Assembly: GCF_003315035.1 (NCBI RefSeq)
Contig: NZ_QNRE01000002.1
Coordinates: 434,001-498,000 of the forward strand
Direction: 5' to 3'
DNA: 64,000 nucleotides
Source of the DNA: Nocardia puris
Lineage (GTDB): Bacteria; Actinomycetota; Actinomycetes; Mycobacteriales; Mycobacteriaceae
Shown here: positions 37,733 through 46,134 of the stretch, in pieces
Layout: the number at the start of each line of letters is the position of its first letter
Position numbering within the stretch: position 1 is the stretch's first letter
Made by a program: the position numbers and the translations under genes
Notes under the pieces: model-generated
Databases searched by the model: none
Told to the model about the DNA's origin: nothing
What the model saw: only the letters and a program-made list of their open reading frames with translations

Positions 37733-38444
37733 GCCACCGAGCGGGTGCGGCTCAACACATTCGTGCTCAACGCGCCGTTCTACAACCCGGCGCTGCTGGC
37801 GCGCGACGTGGCGTCGGTGGACCAGCTCACCGGCGGGCGGCTGGAACTGGGCTTGGGCGCGGGCTACGTGGAGGCCGAATTCGAGGCCGCCGCGATCCCG
37901 TTCGAGAGCGGCGGCAAGCGGGTCGGGCGGCTCGAGGAGGCGGTGGCCACCCTGCGCCGCCTGTTCGCCGACCCCGAGTACCAGCCACGCCCGGCGGCGC
38001 AGGCGGGCCCGCCCGTGCTGCTGGCGGGCCTGGGGTGACCGGCTGCTGAAGCTCGCGGCCGAGCGGGCCGACATCGTCGCGTTCGCCGGTGGCGGGTCGC
38101 GCAAGGGCGGCCCGGTGGTGCTGGCGGGACCCGACGTGCTGGCCGAACGCGTCGCCTACGTCGACGGCTTGCTCGGCGCCCGCGCGGGCGAGGTCGAGCT
38201 CAACCTGCTCATCCAGCGGGTGATCGATCCGTCGGAATGGCCCGCGCTCGCCGAGGCGTTCCGCCCCTCCCTGCCGCCGGAACTGGTCGACACCCCCGAA
38301 GAGATCCCCACCCTGCTCATCGGTTCCCCCGATGAGGCCGCCGACCGCCTCCGCGACCTGCGCGACCGCTTCGGCATCACCTACATCACCGTGCTCGAGG
38401 ACAGCATCGATGCCTTCGGCCCGATCCTCGAACGCCTCCGCTGA
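37733..38444 (+). pseudogene. LLM-class F420-dependent oxidoreductase, truncated and frameshifted
   Basis: The frame opens directly after a TAG (37730-37732) with ATERVRLNTFVLNAPFYNPA, the sequence expected about 65-70 residues into an LLM oxidoreductase, so the N-terminus is missing. It runs through LTGGRLELGLGAGY to PPVLLAGLG and stops at 38038. The next frame continues with DRLLKLAAERADIVAF and ends at 38444. Removing one G from the GGGG run at 38032-38035 joins the halves perfectly. The family uses F420 or FMN to oxidise or reduce small substrates. Confidence 0.88.
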
Positions 38445-38593
38445 ACGGCCGCGCCCCGGCACTGCTCGTACTCGAAGAGCCTGTGCCGCAAGCTGTTTCG
38501 AGTCTGTCGCGGTGGCCCCGGAACAGCTTGCGGCGCGCCGTCCGGGGCGTTCCACGCGTCGGCGCCGGGAGTTTTCCATGCACCTGTCGTAAT

Positions 38594-38607
38594 GTGATTT
38601 GCATCAC
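38594..38607. promoter_or_regulatory. Short dyad upstream of the DrrC/UvrA2-like gene
   Basis: GTGAT-TTGC-ATCAC, perfect 5-bp arms, 45 bp upstream of the ATG at 38653 in a locally A+T-rich stretch. It may be a small operator; no regulator gene is adjacent. The gap 38445-38652 holds nothing else recognisable. Confidence 0.35.
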
Positions 38608-38652
38608 TACGCAGTGGGTGCTCGGGGGTCCCGTGGTGGCATGGTGGTCGGC

Positions 38653-40932
38653 ATGTCTGCCCTCGCATCCCCCGCCACCGACGTCATCCGAATACTCGGG
38701 GCCGGTGAGCACAATCTCCGCGACGTGTCGCTGGAGATCCCCAAGAACAGGATCACCGTGTTCACCGGCGTGTCCGGGTCCGGGAAGTCCTCGATCGTGT
38801 TCGACACCATCGCGGTCGAGTCGCAGCGCCAGCTGTACGCGACGTTTCCCGCCTTCATCCTCAACTTCCTCCCGCGCTACGAGCGGCCGCACGCGGAGGC
38901 CATCGAGAACCTGACCGCGCCGGTGATCATCGATCAGCAGCCGGTCGGCGGCGGGCCGCGTTCCACGGTGGGCACCATGACCGACATCTACTCGATGGTG
39001 CGGGCCATGTTCGCGCGGTTCGGCAGCCCGTCGGCCGGTGCGGTGTACCACTATTCGTTCAACGTGCCGCAGGGCATGTGCCCGGACTGCGACGGGCTGG
39101 GCGTGAGCGTGCGCGCCGACCCGGACCGGCTCGTCGACCGCACGAAGTCGCTCAACGAGGGCGCCATCCTGCTGCCGGGCTACGCGGTGGGCAGCGGGGA
39201 ATGGCAGATGTACGGCGCCTCGGGACGCTTCGATCCGGACAAGAAACTCGCCGACTACACCGAGGCGGAGTGGGCGGAATTCCTCCACGGCTCCGGCGGC
39301 AAGGTCGAACTCGTCTTCCCAACGGGCAGTTGGAAGGCGAATTACGAAGGGCTGGCGGCGAAATTCACCCGCACCAAGCTCCAGCGCGACACCTCGGGGT
39401 TGACCGAGAAGACCCGTCAGCAGATCCAGCGGTTCCTCACCGAGGGCGTGTGCGGGAGCTGCGGCGGCGCGCGGCTGAACGCGGCGGCGCTGGCCACCGA
39501 GATCGACGGACGCACCATCGCGGACTGGTCGAGCCTGCAGATCACCGATCTGCTCGAGGTGCTCGACGAGGTCACCGACCCGGCCGCGCTCGGCCTGGCC
39601 GACGCCATCCGCACCGCGCTGCGGCGGGTCGCCGACATCGGCCTGGGCTACCTCAGCCTGGACCGCGCCACGTCCACGCTGTCGGGCGGTGAGGGCCAGC
39701 GGTTGAAGATGGTCAAGCACCTGTCCAGCACGCTGATCGGGATGACCTACATCTTCGACGAACCCAGCGTCGGCCTGCACCCGCGCGATGTGGGCAGGCT
39801 GAACGATCTGCTGAAAGCCTTGCGCGACAAGGGCAACACGGTGCTGGTGGTGGAACACGATCCGGACGTCATCCAGATCGCCGACCACATCGTCGACGTC
39901 GGCCCGCGCGCCGGTGTGCACGGCGGGCAGGTCGTGTTCCAGGGCACGTTCGCCGACCTCCGCGCGGCCGACACCCCGACGGGTGCGGGTCTGCGGCGAA
40001 AGTTCGCCGTCAAGAACAGCTTTCGCGCCGCAACCGGCGAGCTGCGCATCGAGAACGCGTCGGTGCACAACCTGAAGGACGTGTCGGTCGGCATCCCGAC
40101 CGGCGTGCTCACCTCCATCACGGGTGTGGCGGGATCGGGCAAGAGCAGCCTGATCCGGGACGTGTTCGTGCGCGAGCATCCCGAGGCGATCTTCGTGGAC
40201 CAGTCGCCGATCGGCGCGTCGTCGCGCTCGACGCCCGCCACCTACCTGGGCCTGATGGACCCGATCCGCAAACTCTTCGCCAAGGCGTCGGGCACCTCAC
40301 CGGGACTGTTCAGCTTCAATTCCGACGGCGCGTGCGCGATGTGCGGGGGCCGCGGCGTGCTCATCACCGAGATCGCCTACATGGATCCGGTCACCACGCA
40401 CTGCGATTCCTGCGACGGGCGGCGGTTCTCCGACGAGGTGCTGGCCCACACGCTGCGCGGGAAGTCGATCGCCGACGTGCTCGAGCTCTCGGCGGAGGAG
40501 GCGCTGGCGTTCTTCCCGGAGAAGGGGCTCAGCGCCAAGCTGCGCACCATGAACGAGGTCGGGCTCGAATACCTGAGCCTGGGCCAGGCGATGAGCACGC
40601 TCTCGGGTGGTGAGCGTCAGCGGATCAAGCTCGCGACGCAGCTGCAGAACACGGGCTCGGTGTACGTCCTGGACGAGCCGACCACGGGGCTGCACATGTC
40701 GGATGTGGACACGCTGCTCGCACTGATGGACGGGCTCGTGGACCGGGGCAACACGGTCGTGGTGATCGAACACAACCTGGACGTGGTCGCGCACTCCGAC
40801 TGGGTGATCGATCTCGGTCCGGACGGCGGCAAGAACGGCGGCGAGATCGTCTTCACCGGCACCCCCGCGGAGTTGCTCGAGCATCCGTCGTCGCTGACGG
40901 GGGAATACCTGCGCAAGTACAAGGCGGCCTAG
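38653..40932 (+). CDS. UvrA-like ABC ATPase of the DrrC/UvrA2 type
   Basis: A 759-residue UvrA paralogue with two ABC cassettes. Cassette 1 has Walker A TGVSGSGKSS and signature LSGGEGQRLK. Cassette 2 has TGVAGSGKSS and LSGGERQRIK, followed by [12 protein letters not shown]. Zinc-module cysteine pairs are at CPDCDGLG, CGSCGGAR, CAMCGGRG and CDSCDGRRF. It is about 200 residues shorter than housekeeping UvrA, consistent with loss of the UvrB-binding domain, and close in size to Streptomyces DrrC, which protects against DNA-intercalating drugs. Involvement in drug tolerance is inferred. Confidence 0.9.
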   Translation: MSALASPATDVIRILGAGEHNLRDVSLEIPKNRITVFTGVSGSGKSSIVFDTIAVESQRQLYATFPAFILNFLPRYERPHAEAIENLTAPVIIDQQPVGGGPRSTVGTMTDIYSMVRAMFARFGSPSAGAVYHYSFNVPQGMCPDCDGLGVSVRADPDRLVDRTKSLNEGAILLPGYAVGSGEWQMYGASGRFDPDKKLADYTEAEWAEFLHGSGGKVELVFPTGSWKANYEGLAAKFTRTKLQRDTSGLTEKTRQQIQRFLTEGVCGSCGGARLNAAALATEIDGRTIADWSSLQITDLLEVLDEVTDPAALGLADAIRTALRRVADIGLGYLSLDRATSTLSGGEGQRLKMVKHLSSTLIGMTYIFDEPSVGLHPRDVGRLNDLLKALRDKGNTVLVVEHDPDVIQIADHIVDVGPRAGVHGGQVVFQGTFADLRAADTPTGAGLRRKFAVKNSFRAATGELRIENASVHNLKDVSVGIPTGVLTSITGVAGSGKSSLIRDVFVREHPEAIFVDQSPIGASSRSTPATYLGLMDPIRKLFAKASGTSPGLFSFNSDGACAMCGGRGVLITEIAYMDPVTTHCDSCDGRRFSDEVLAHTLRGKSIADVLELSAEEALAFFPEKGLSAKLRTMNEVGLEYLSLGQAMSTLSGGERQRIKLATQLQNTGSVYVLDEPTTGLHMSDVDTLLALMDGLVDRGNTVVVIEHNLDVVAHSDWVIDLGPDGGKNGGEIVFTGTPAELLEHPSSLTGEYLRKYKAA

Positions 40933-40948
40933 ATCCCGAGGAAAGCGG

Positions 40949-40982
40949 TTGTGCCCGCGCCCCTTTCGAGGCGCGGGCACAA
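40949..40982. terminator. Bidirectional terminator between the UvrA2-like and ABC-2 permease genes
   Basis: TTGTGCCCGCGCC and GGCGCGGGCACAA form a perfect 13-bp stem with an 8-nt loop, between two convergent genes (stops at 40932 and 40995). Terminal A and T bases let it work in both directions. Confidence 0.82.
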
Positions 40983-40994
40983 TCTTCCCGTGGG

Positions 40995-41711
40995 TCAGGT
41001 GGTTTCGCTACGGACGGGGATGTCGCGCACCAGACTCCAGGCCAGCGCCGTGGCCGCGCAGACCGCGACCGCGCAGGTCGCCAGGATGACCGGTGTGGCC
41101 CAGTCCTCGGCGATGAGATCGGTGAGCCCGCTCGGCGGGACGCTCGCCGCGCCCGCGATCGAGGCCGGGGTGATCAGCGCCAGGCCGGCCACGATCGCGA
41201 CGAGGCCGCCGAGCCCGCCCCACGCCTTGCGGTAGAAGGCGGCGCCGATGGCCGCGCCGACCGCGAAGAACAGGGCGAAGCTCAGCAGGAAGCCGAGGAA
41301 GATCCAGCCGTACTGGTCGGCGGAGGTGAACAGGCCGGTGGCGTCGTCGCCGAGCTTCTGCGGCCAGTCCAGCACGCTGTACACGCCGCGCTCGATCAGG
41401 AAGCCGGCCACGATCAGCGCCGCGCCGGTGAGCGCCAGGGCCACCGCGTACACGAACGCCTGCGTGATCACGGTGCGCCTGGTGACGCCGTGCGTCACGT
41501 ACAGCGGGACGTTCACCGTGGTGAGGTAGATGCCCATCGCGAGCATGTACCACGGGGCGATGTACACGGCCGCGCCCCACCCGCTGATCTCGATATCGCG
41601 GAACAGGCTCACCACGAACGTCACCGCGAGCATGAACACCAGCAGGCCCGCCCAGAGCCAGACGATTCCCGCACTGCGCCAGAGGTGCCGCAACACCGGG
41701 TACCTGGTCAT
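40995..41711 (-). CDS. ABC transporter membrane subunit (YtrA-regulated cluster)
   Basis: A 238-residue protein with six hydrophobic segments (about residues 15-36, 48-65, 85-108, 135-160, 165-185 and 200-225). It follows the ATPase gene with a 4-bp overlap (ATGA at 41711/41708), so it is the probable membrane partner. The sequence has TVNVPLYVTHGVTRRTVITQA but no close family label that I can assign beyond ABC-2-like. Together with the YtrA-type regulator the cluster resembles cell-envelope-stress ABC systems. Confidence 0.78.
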   Translation of the reverse strand: MTRYPVLRHLWRSAGIVWLWAGLLVFMLAVTFVVSLFRDIEISGWGAAVYIAPWYMLAMGIYLTTVNVPLYVTHGVTRRTVITQAFVYAVALALTGAALIVAGFLIERGVYSVLDWPQKLGDDATGLFTSADQYGWIFLGFLLSFALFFAVGAAIGAAFYRKAWGGLGGLVAIVAGLALITPASIAGAASVPPSGLTDLIAEDWATPVILATCAVAVCAATALAWSLVRDIPVRSETT

Positions 41712-42604
41712 CGAAGGGCCCCTTCCGAGGTCGTGAGATGGACGAAGAGTTCTTGCAGGGCAACGGGTTCCACCATGAGTCCCGCGCGCTGCGCCGCCTG
41801 CCGGTCGGCCTCGTGGGCGAGCACGGTGACCCGCGCGGTCGGCCCGAGGCGCTGGCTGTGCAGCACGATCAGCCCGTCGGTGGCGGCGTCGACGCGCTCG
41901 GCCGGGCCGGTGATGGTCGCGCCGCGCCCGCGCAGCGCTTCGGCCTGCTCGTGCAGCAGGACCCGGCCCTCGTGCAGGATGACGACGTCCTCGAGCAGTG
42001 GCGCGAGTTCGTCGATCAGGTGCGACGCCAGCACGATCAGTCGCGGATGTTCGGCGTAGTCGCGCAGGACCTCGTCGTAGAAGAGCCTGCGGGCGGGCGC
42101 GTCCATACCGGCCGTGCACTCGTCGAAGATGGTGACCGGTGCGCGGGAGGCGAGTCCGAGGATCGCGCCCACCTGGGAGCGCTGGCCCTTGGACAGCGAG
42201 CCGATGTGCTTGCGGCGGAACTCTTTCAGGCCGAACTTCGCCAGCAGCTCGTCGGCGTAGGCGGCCGACCAGTGCGGGCGGAACAGGGCGGCCACGTCGA
42301 AGGCGTCCGCGATGCGGTCTTCGGGCCAGTTGTTCGTCACCGAATCGCCGCCGCCCCGGATCAGGCATACGCGCTCGGTGACGGCTTGGTTCTCGTAGAT
42401 CGGCGCGCCGTCGACGCGCACCTCGCCCGCGTCGGGCTTGCGGAACGCGGCGGCCACCGACAGCAGGCTCGACTTGCCCGCGCCGTTGCGGCCGAGCACA
42501 CCGTGGATTCCGGGACCCCGCAGCGTGAAAGTGACGTCGTTCAGGGCGTTTTCGTCGTTGTCCGGGTAGCGCAGGGTCACCCCGTCGACTTCGAGCGTGC
42601 TCAC
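41708..42604 (-). CDS. ABC transporter ATPase (YtrB-like)
   Basis: A 298-residue ATPase. Walker A is GRNGAGKSS. The signature is LSKGQRSQV, with K in place of the second G of LSGGQ, a variant common in YtrB/BcrA-like exporters. Walker B is VTIFDECTAGMDA, with C replacing the usual P after DE. The C-terminal about 70 residues form an accessory domain. The GTG at 42604 overlaps the regulator stop as GTGA. It probably powers an exporter of cell-wall-active compounds; the substrate is unknown. Confidence 0.85.
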   Translation of the reverse strand: MSTLEVDGVTLRYPDNDENALNDVTFTLRGPGIHGVLGRNGAGKSSLLSVAAAFRKPDAGEVRVDGAPIYENQAVTERVCLIRGGGDSVTNNWPEDRIADAFDVAALFRPHWSAAYADELLAKFGLKEFRRKHIGSLSKGQRSQVGAILGLASRAPVTIFDECTAGMDAPARRLFYDEVLRDYAEHPRLIVLASHLIDELAPLLEDVVILHEGRVLLHEQAEALRGRGATITGPAERVDAATDGLIVLHSQRLGPTARVTVLAHEADRQAAQRAGLMVEPVALQELFVHLTTSEGALR

Positions 42605-42987
42605 CGTTCTCCTCCCTCGTCGCCCCGGATGTGGGCGATGACCTGGTCCACGGGTATGCCGAGCGCGGCCGCCTCGGTGATCATCGGGTCCACGACCTCC
42701 GCGAAGAACCGCGCCCGCCGCTGCTCGGCCAGCTGCTCGCGCGCGCCGGACGCGACGAACATGCCGACCCCGCGGCGCTTGTAGATGACCCCCTCGGTGA
42801 CCAGCTCCTGGAAAGCCTTCGCCGCGGTGGCCGGGTTGATCCGGAACATCTCGGCGTACTGGTTGGTGGACATGATCTGGCCGCCCTCCTGCAGCGTCCC
42901 GTGGAGTACGTCGGTGCGTATCTGGTCGGCGATCTGCTGATAGATCGGACTCCGGTTGTCGAACACGGCACTCCAAAGGATTCTCAT
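42601..42987 (-). CDS. GntR-family regulator, YtrA subfamily
   Basis: A 128-residue repressor. The winged helix is in the N-terminal 75 residues (PIYQQIADQIRTDVLHGTL, MSTNQYAEMFRINPATAAKA, VIYKRRGVGMFVA), and only a short two-helix tail follows, which is the YtrA hallmark. It is the first gene of an operon with the ATPase and membrane subunit. A 24-bp palindrome 22 bp upstream of its start is the obvious operator. Confidence 0.92.
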   Translation of the reverse strand: MRILWSAVFDNRSPIYQQIADQIRTDVLHGTLQEGGQIMSTNQYAEMFRINPATAAKAFQELVTEGVIYKRRGVGMFVASGAREQLAEQRRARFFAEVVDPMITEAAALGIPVDQVIAHIRGDEGGER

Positions 42988-43008
42988 CGCGGCTCGCGCC
43001 ACTTCAGT

Positions 43009-43032
43009 GGTTCATTACTGATGTAATGAACC
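43009..43032. promoter_or_regulatory. YtrA-type operator
   Basis: GGTTCATTAC-TGAT-GTAATGAACC has perfect 10-bp arms and lies 22 bp upstream of the ytrA-like start, overlapping its probable promoter. YtrA proteins bind long dyads of this type and autoregulate their operon. Confidence 0.85.
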
Positions 43033-43177
43033 ATAGGGGTGGGGAACCGGTGGCGTCAAGCGACGGAAGGCGGGTGTGCGAGAAGTCCGGCGAAATGCAG
43101 TGGGGAACAACCGGATCCACCGATCCGGGATCGACCGGTCGCAGCGGAACCCGGTGCGGGCGACTACCATTCGCGGC

Positions 43178-43648
43178 GTGAGTGTGCGAAAGGGGGCGTC
43201 CCGGCGGGCCACCGTGTTCCGTTCGACCTGGACGGGTCTGCGGGTGGCGGCGGTGTGCCTGGTGGTCGCGGCGATCTGCGGGATCGCGGTCGCGAGCGGG
43301 GCGGCGGTGATCGCAGGCGTGGTGGGCGCGGTCGTGTTCGCCGGCTCGGCGGTCGAATTCGCCTGGGGGACGGTGCGGAACCGGCCCGACCTGGTGGTGA
43401 CCGATCGGTGGGTCGAGCATCGCGCGTTCGGCCGGGTCGCGTGGGAGACCGTCGACCACGTGCGCGTGCGGCGGGCGGGGGAGCCGGGCGTGGACATCGT
43501 GCTGCGCCATCCCGATCCCGAGGCGGCGCTCGCGACGCTCACCTCGATTCCGCTCGCATCCGTCGACGCGCCGCTGTCGCGGATCGTGGACGCGATCCGG
43601 AAGCATCGGCCGGACGTTCGGGTGTCGGAAGTCGCAGCGACCGCCTGA
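43178..43648 (+). CDS. Membrane protein with a PH-like domain
   Basis: A 156-residue protein. Two adjacent hydrophobic segments (about residues 20-65) are followed by a domain containing RPDLVVTDRWVEHRAFGRVA and WETVDHVRVRR, a pattern of bacterial PH-like (bPH2) domains. No enzymatic motif is present. The start is uncertain: GTG 43178 or GTG 43184, neither with a strong ribosome site, while the longer frame upstream overlaps the operator of the divergent regulator. Confidence 0.6.
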   Translation: MSVRKGASRRATVFRSTWTGLRVAAVCLVVAAICGIAVASGAAVIAGVVGAVVFAGSAVEFAWGTVRNRPDLVVTDRWVEHRAFGRVAWETVDHVRVRRAGEPGVDIVLRHPDPEAALATLTSIPLASVDAPLSRIVDAIRKHRPDVRVSEVAATA

Positions 43649-43788
43649 GGTCCGACCGATCCGGGACCGGGGTCGCCGCGTTTCGCCTGGGTTCCCGCCC
43701 GGTTGTGTAGGTGCCATGAATTACCGGCACGCGCAGGCCTGGCGCGAATTCGGGCGGCGCGGAGTCGTCTCGGTGGTAGCTTGCCCGC

Positions 43789-43911
43789 GCGGACGAATCG
43801 GGTTGTTGGATCACCTCCAGCTCGCCCGGATCCGGTGCGCCCGCACGGACGAATCCGGTTCGCGGCGCTGGTCGGTCTGCTGGTATCCGGCCCGCGCCGC
43901 GCGGACGAATC
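43789..43911 (+). repeat. GCGGACGAATC repeats at 56-bp spacing
   Basis: The 411-bp gap 43649-44059 has no clear gene but contains the 11-mer GCGGACGAATC at 43789-43799, ACGGACGAATC at 43845-43855 and GCGGACGAATC at 43901-43911, exactly 56 bp apart. The first two share about 20 of 23 bases. A weaker fourth copy (GGCGGACGAAG) is at 44045-44055, just before the next start codon. They may be decayed tandem repeats or regulator sites. Confidence 0.5.
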
Positions 43912-44059
43912 GCTCGGGAGAAGTCGGCGTCGATCCGCTCGGGCGTGACCGGAGGCAGTGGTCCCACGGTGTGGTGTACGACGGGGTCGCCGGTCCGTAG
44001 TCGGTGCTATGGTCCGAATGGGACCAGGTGGGAGCCCGCGAACGGGCGGACGAAGTGCG

Positions 44060-45142
44060 GTGGTGAGGCCGGTGGCGCGCTCGCGGGGACGGGAGACCGT
44101 CGATATCGCGCTGCTCATTCCGTCGAGCGGGCCCGCGGGGTTGTTCGGGCCGTCGACCGAGGCGTGCGCCACGCTGGCGGTGGAGGACATCAACGCGGCC
44201 GGCGGGATTCTGGACCGTCCCGTGCGATTGCACCCGGTGGACGCGGGCGCGCCCCTGCCCACCGTGGCCGCCGAGATCGATCGGCTGGTGCGCACCGGGC
44301 GGGTGGACGGCGTGGTCGGGTGGCACCTGTCCAACGCCCGCAAAGTGGTGACGCCCGTGACGGCGGGGCGCGTGCCGTACGTGTACACCACGTTCTACGA
44401 AGGCGGCGAGGACTCCGACGGCGTGTACATGGTGGGGGAGACGCCCGACCAGCAGCTGTTCCCGGCGCTGCGGTGGCTGCGGTCCGAACTCGGGATCACG
44501 CGGTGGTGCGTGGTCGGCAACGACTACGTGTGGCCTCGGGAAACCGCCCGCGTGACAAGGGAGTTCGCGTGGGGCGGTGGGATCGACGTCGTCGGTGAGT
44601 CGTACGTGCCGCTGGGCGGGCGGGATTTCGGCGCGGCGCTGGACATGGTGCGCGAGTCCTCGGCGCAGGGCGTGCTGCTGTTCATGGTCGGGGCGGACTG
44701 CGCCGCGTTCAACCGGGCGTTCGCGCGGGCCGGGCTGGACGAGCGGCGCATCCGGCTGAGCATGATGATCGGCGAGGACGTGCTGTACGCGGGCGGCGCC
44801 GAGAGCACCCGCGGCCTCTACACCGCCTCCGGCTACTTCGAGAGCGTCGTCTCCCCGGAAGGCATGGACTTCGGCAGCCGCTACACCCGCCGCTTCGGCA
44901 CCTTCGCCCCGGCCCTGAACAATATCGGCGAATCCTGCTACGAAGGCCTGCTCCTGTTCGCCTCCCTCGCCGAAGCCGCCCGCAGCCTCGACCTGCGCGA
45001 CATCGAACGCCACGCCCACCACGTCAGCTACGGCGGCCCGCGCGGCGAAGTCCGCGTCCGCGGCGCCCACACCACCCAACCCGTCTTCCTCGCCGACGCC
45101 GACGCCCTCCACTTCAGCGTCCTCGCCGAACTCTCCGCCTGA
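44060..45142 (+). CDS. AmiC/branched-chain-amino-acid-binding-like protein, cytoplasmic type
   Basis: A 360-residue periplasmic-binding-protein-like (Peripla_BP_5/6) fold: ALLIPSSGPAGLFGPSTEA, then LAVEDINAAGGILDRPVRL, and a second lobe from GITRWCVVGNDYVWPRETA. There is no signal peptide or lipobox, so it is probably cytoplasmic, as in AmiC, which senses amides and releases an antiterminator, and in regulators of nitrile-degradation genes. No transporter genes adjoin it. The start is uncertain: GTG 44060 is chosen, and ATG 44009 in frame is the alternative. Confidence 0.8.
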   Translation: MVRPVARSRGRETVDIALLIPSSGPAGLFGPSTEACATLAVEDINAAGGILDRPVRLHPVDAGAPLPTVAAEIDRLVRTGRVDGVVGWHLSNARKVVTPVTAGRVPYVYTTFYEGGEDSDGVYMVGETPDQQLFPALRWLRSELGITRWCVVGNDYVWPRETARVTREFAWGGGIDVVGESYVPLGGRDFGAALDMVRESSAQGVLLFMVGADCAAFNRAFARAGLDERRIRLSMMIGEDVLYAGGAESTRGLYTASGYFESVVSPEGMDFGSRYTRRFGTFAPALNNIGESCYEGLLLFASLAEAARSLDLRDIERHAHHVSYGGPRGEVRVRGAHTTQPVFLADADALHFSVLAELSA

Positions 45143-45147
45143 AACGG

Positions 45148-45180
45148 TTCCGTCCCACCACGCGGCGTGCGGGGACGGAA
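45148..45180 (+). terminator. Terminator hairpin after the AmiC-like gene
   Basis: TTCCGTCCC and GGGACGGAA form a perfect 9-bp stem around a 15-nt loop that has its own short pairing. It begins 5 bp after the stop. Confidence 0.7.
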
Positions 45181-45197
45181 TCGTTCAGCGATCGAAC

Positions 45198-45392
45198 TCA
45201 GCAGGTGGCGATGGCGACCGCGTAGTCGACGTGGGCCTCGTGGCCGAGCACCGAGACCGTCCACGGTCCGGCGCAGAAGTGATGGTCACCCCCGCCGACG
45301 ATCCAGCTGTACTCGACCCGCACGAGCACAGTGCTGTCACCGCAGTGCCGGTAGTAGGCGGTGTCGGACTCAACGACCTTTCGCATCCTCAT
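45198..45392 (-). CDS. Small three-cysteine protein, DUF6355-like pattern
   Basis: A 64-residue protein from ATG 45392, with a strong GGGGAGGT ribosome site. The spaced features AYYRHC, VLVRVEY, FCAGPW, VSVLGHEA and a C-terminal cysteine resemble the DUF6355 family of secreted actinobacterial proteins, which have the order AYY-x-HC, C-x-GP, LG and terminal C. Unlike those it has no signal peptide, beginning MRMRKVVESD. It may be a truncated copy, or secreted in another way. The family link is from memory of the pattern and is tentative. Confidence 0.55.
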   Translation of the reverse strand: MRMRKVVESDTAYYRHCGDSTVLVRVEYSWIVGGGDHHFCAGPWTVSVLGHEAHVDYAVAIATC

Positions 45393-45525
45393 TCGAATGA
45401 CCTCCCCTATCGAGATACGAACCAGTGGCTTCCCCAAGCACCACGACGATGGCAGCGCGCGAGCACCGGGGGGCGACAGCCCCGGAAAGTGATGGCCGAC
45501 AGCGTGTTAACGCGCCCGAACGCGA

Positions 45526-46134
45526 CTACGCGGCGGCGTATTCGGTGAGCCAGGTGGGGAAGGCGGTGAGGGTGGGGAGGATGGTGTGGGCGCCGGCGGT
45601 GCGCAGTTCGCCTGCGGTGCAGGGGCCGGTGGGGACGCCGACGGCTAGTGCGCCCGCGGCGAGGGCGCCGTGGATGTCGCCGACGTGGTCGCCGACGTAG
45701 ATGTCGGCGCCGTGGGTGCGCAGGGCGTCGGCCTTGTCGGTGGACCAGAGGTCACCGGCGAGGTGGTCGACCTGGAAGCCGAGTTCGTCGAGGTGCAGGC
45801 GGGCGTGCGGTTCGTGCTTGCCGGTGACCACCAGCACGCGCCCGCCGCGGGCGCTGACGGCAGCGAGCGCGTCGGCGGCGCCGGGCATGGCGGGGATGTC
45901 GGCGACGATGCTCGGATACAGCTCGCGGTAGCGGGTGATCACGGCGGGAACCAGGTCCTCGGGCGTGCCGAAGCGGGCGAGGAGCATACCCAGCGGGGGA
46001 CCGAGGTGTTCGGCGAGATCCGCGCCGCGCAGCGGGAGCCCGAACTCGGCGGCGACCAGGTCGATGGCGCGGGAGACCCCGGGGCGGGAGTCGATCAGGG
46101 TCATGTCGAGGTCGAAGCCGACGGTCCAGGTCAC
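45526..46134 (-). CDS. HAD-family phosphatase (phosphoglycolate-phosphatase-like)
   Basis: A 202-residue haloacid dehalogenase-type phosphatase. Motif I is GFDLDMTLIDS (the nucleophile and acid aspartates), motif II VVTGK, motif III the lysine in TDKADAL, and motif IV YVGDHVGDIHGA. The small alpha cap is between residues 20 and 80. The phosphoglycolate phosphatase/PPase subfamily is likely. The GTG at 46134 is the start. If it acts on 2-phosphoglycolate it would complement the RuBisCO operon, but the two loci are 41 kb apart and this is only a possibility. Confidence 0.88.
   Translation of the reverse strand: MTWTVGFDLDMTLIDSRPGVSRAIDLVAAEFGLPLRGADLAEHLGPPLGMLLARFGTPEDLVPAVITRYRELYPSIVADIPAMPGAADALAAVSARGGRVLVVTGKHEPHARLHLDELGFQVDHLAGDLWSTDKADALRTHGADIYVGDHVGDIHGALAAGALAVGVPTGPCTAGELRTAGAHTILPTLTAFPTWLTEYAAA

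Noticed and set aside
43808..43818. GGATCACCTCC, identical to the 3' end of 16S rRNA
   Set aside because: Only these bases match. The flanking sequence is not rRNA-like and there is no tRNA or 23S gene nearby, so it is a chance match in the repeat gap.
43781..43911. CRISPR array at the 56-bp-spaced repeats
   Set aside because: The repeat core is only 11-23 bp, copies diverge, and there are no cas genes. The spacing is regular but the units are not CRISPR-like.
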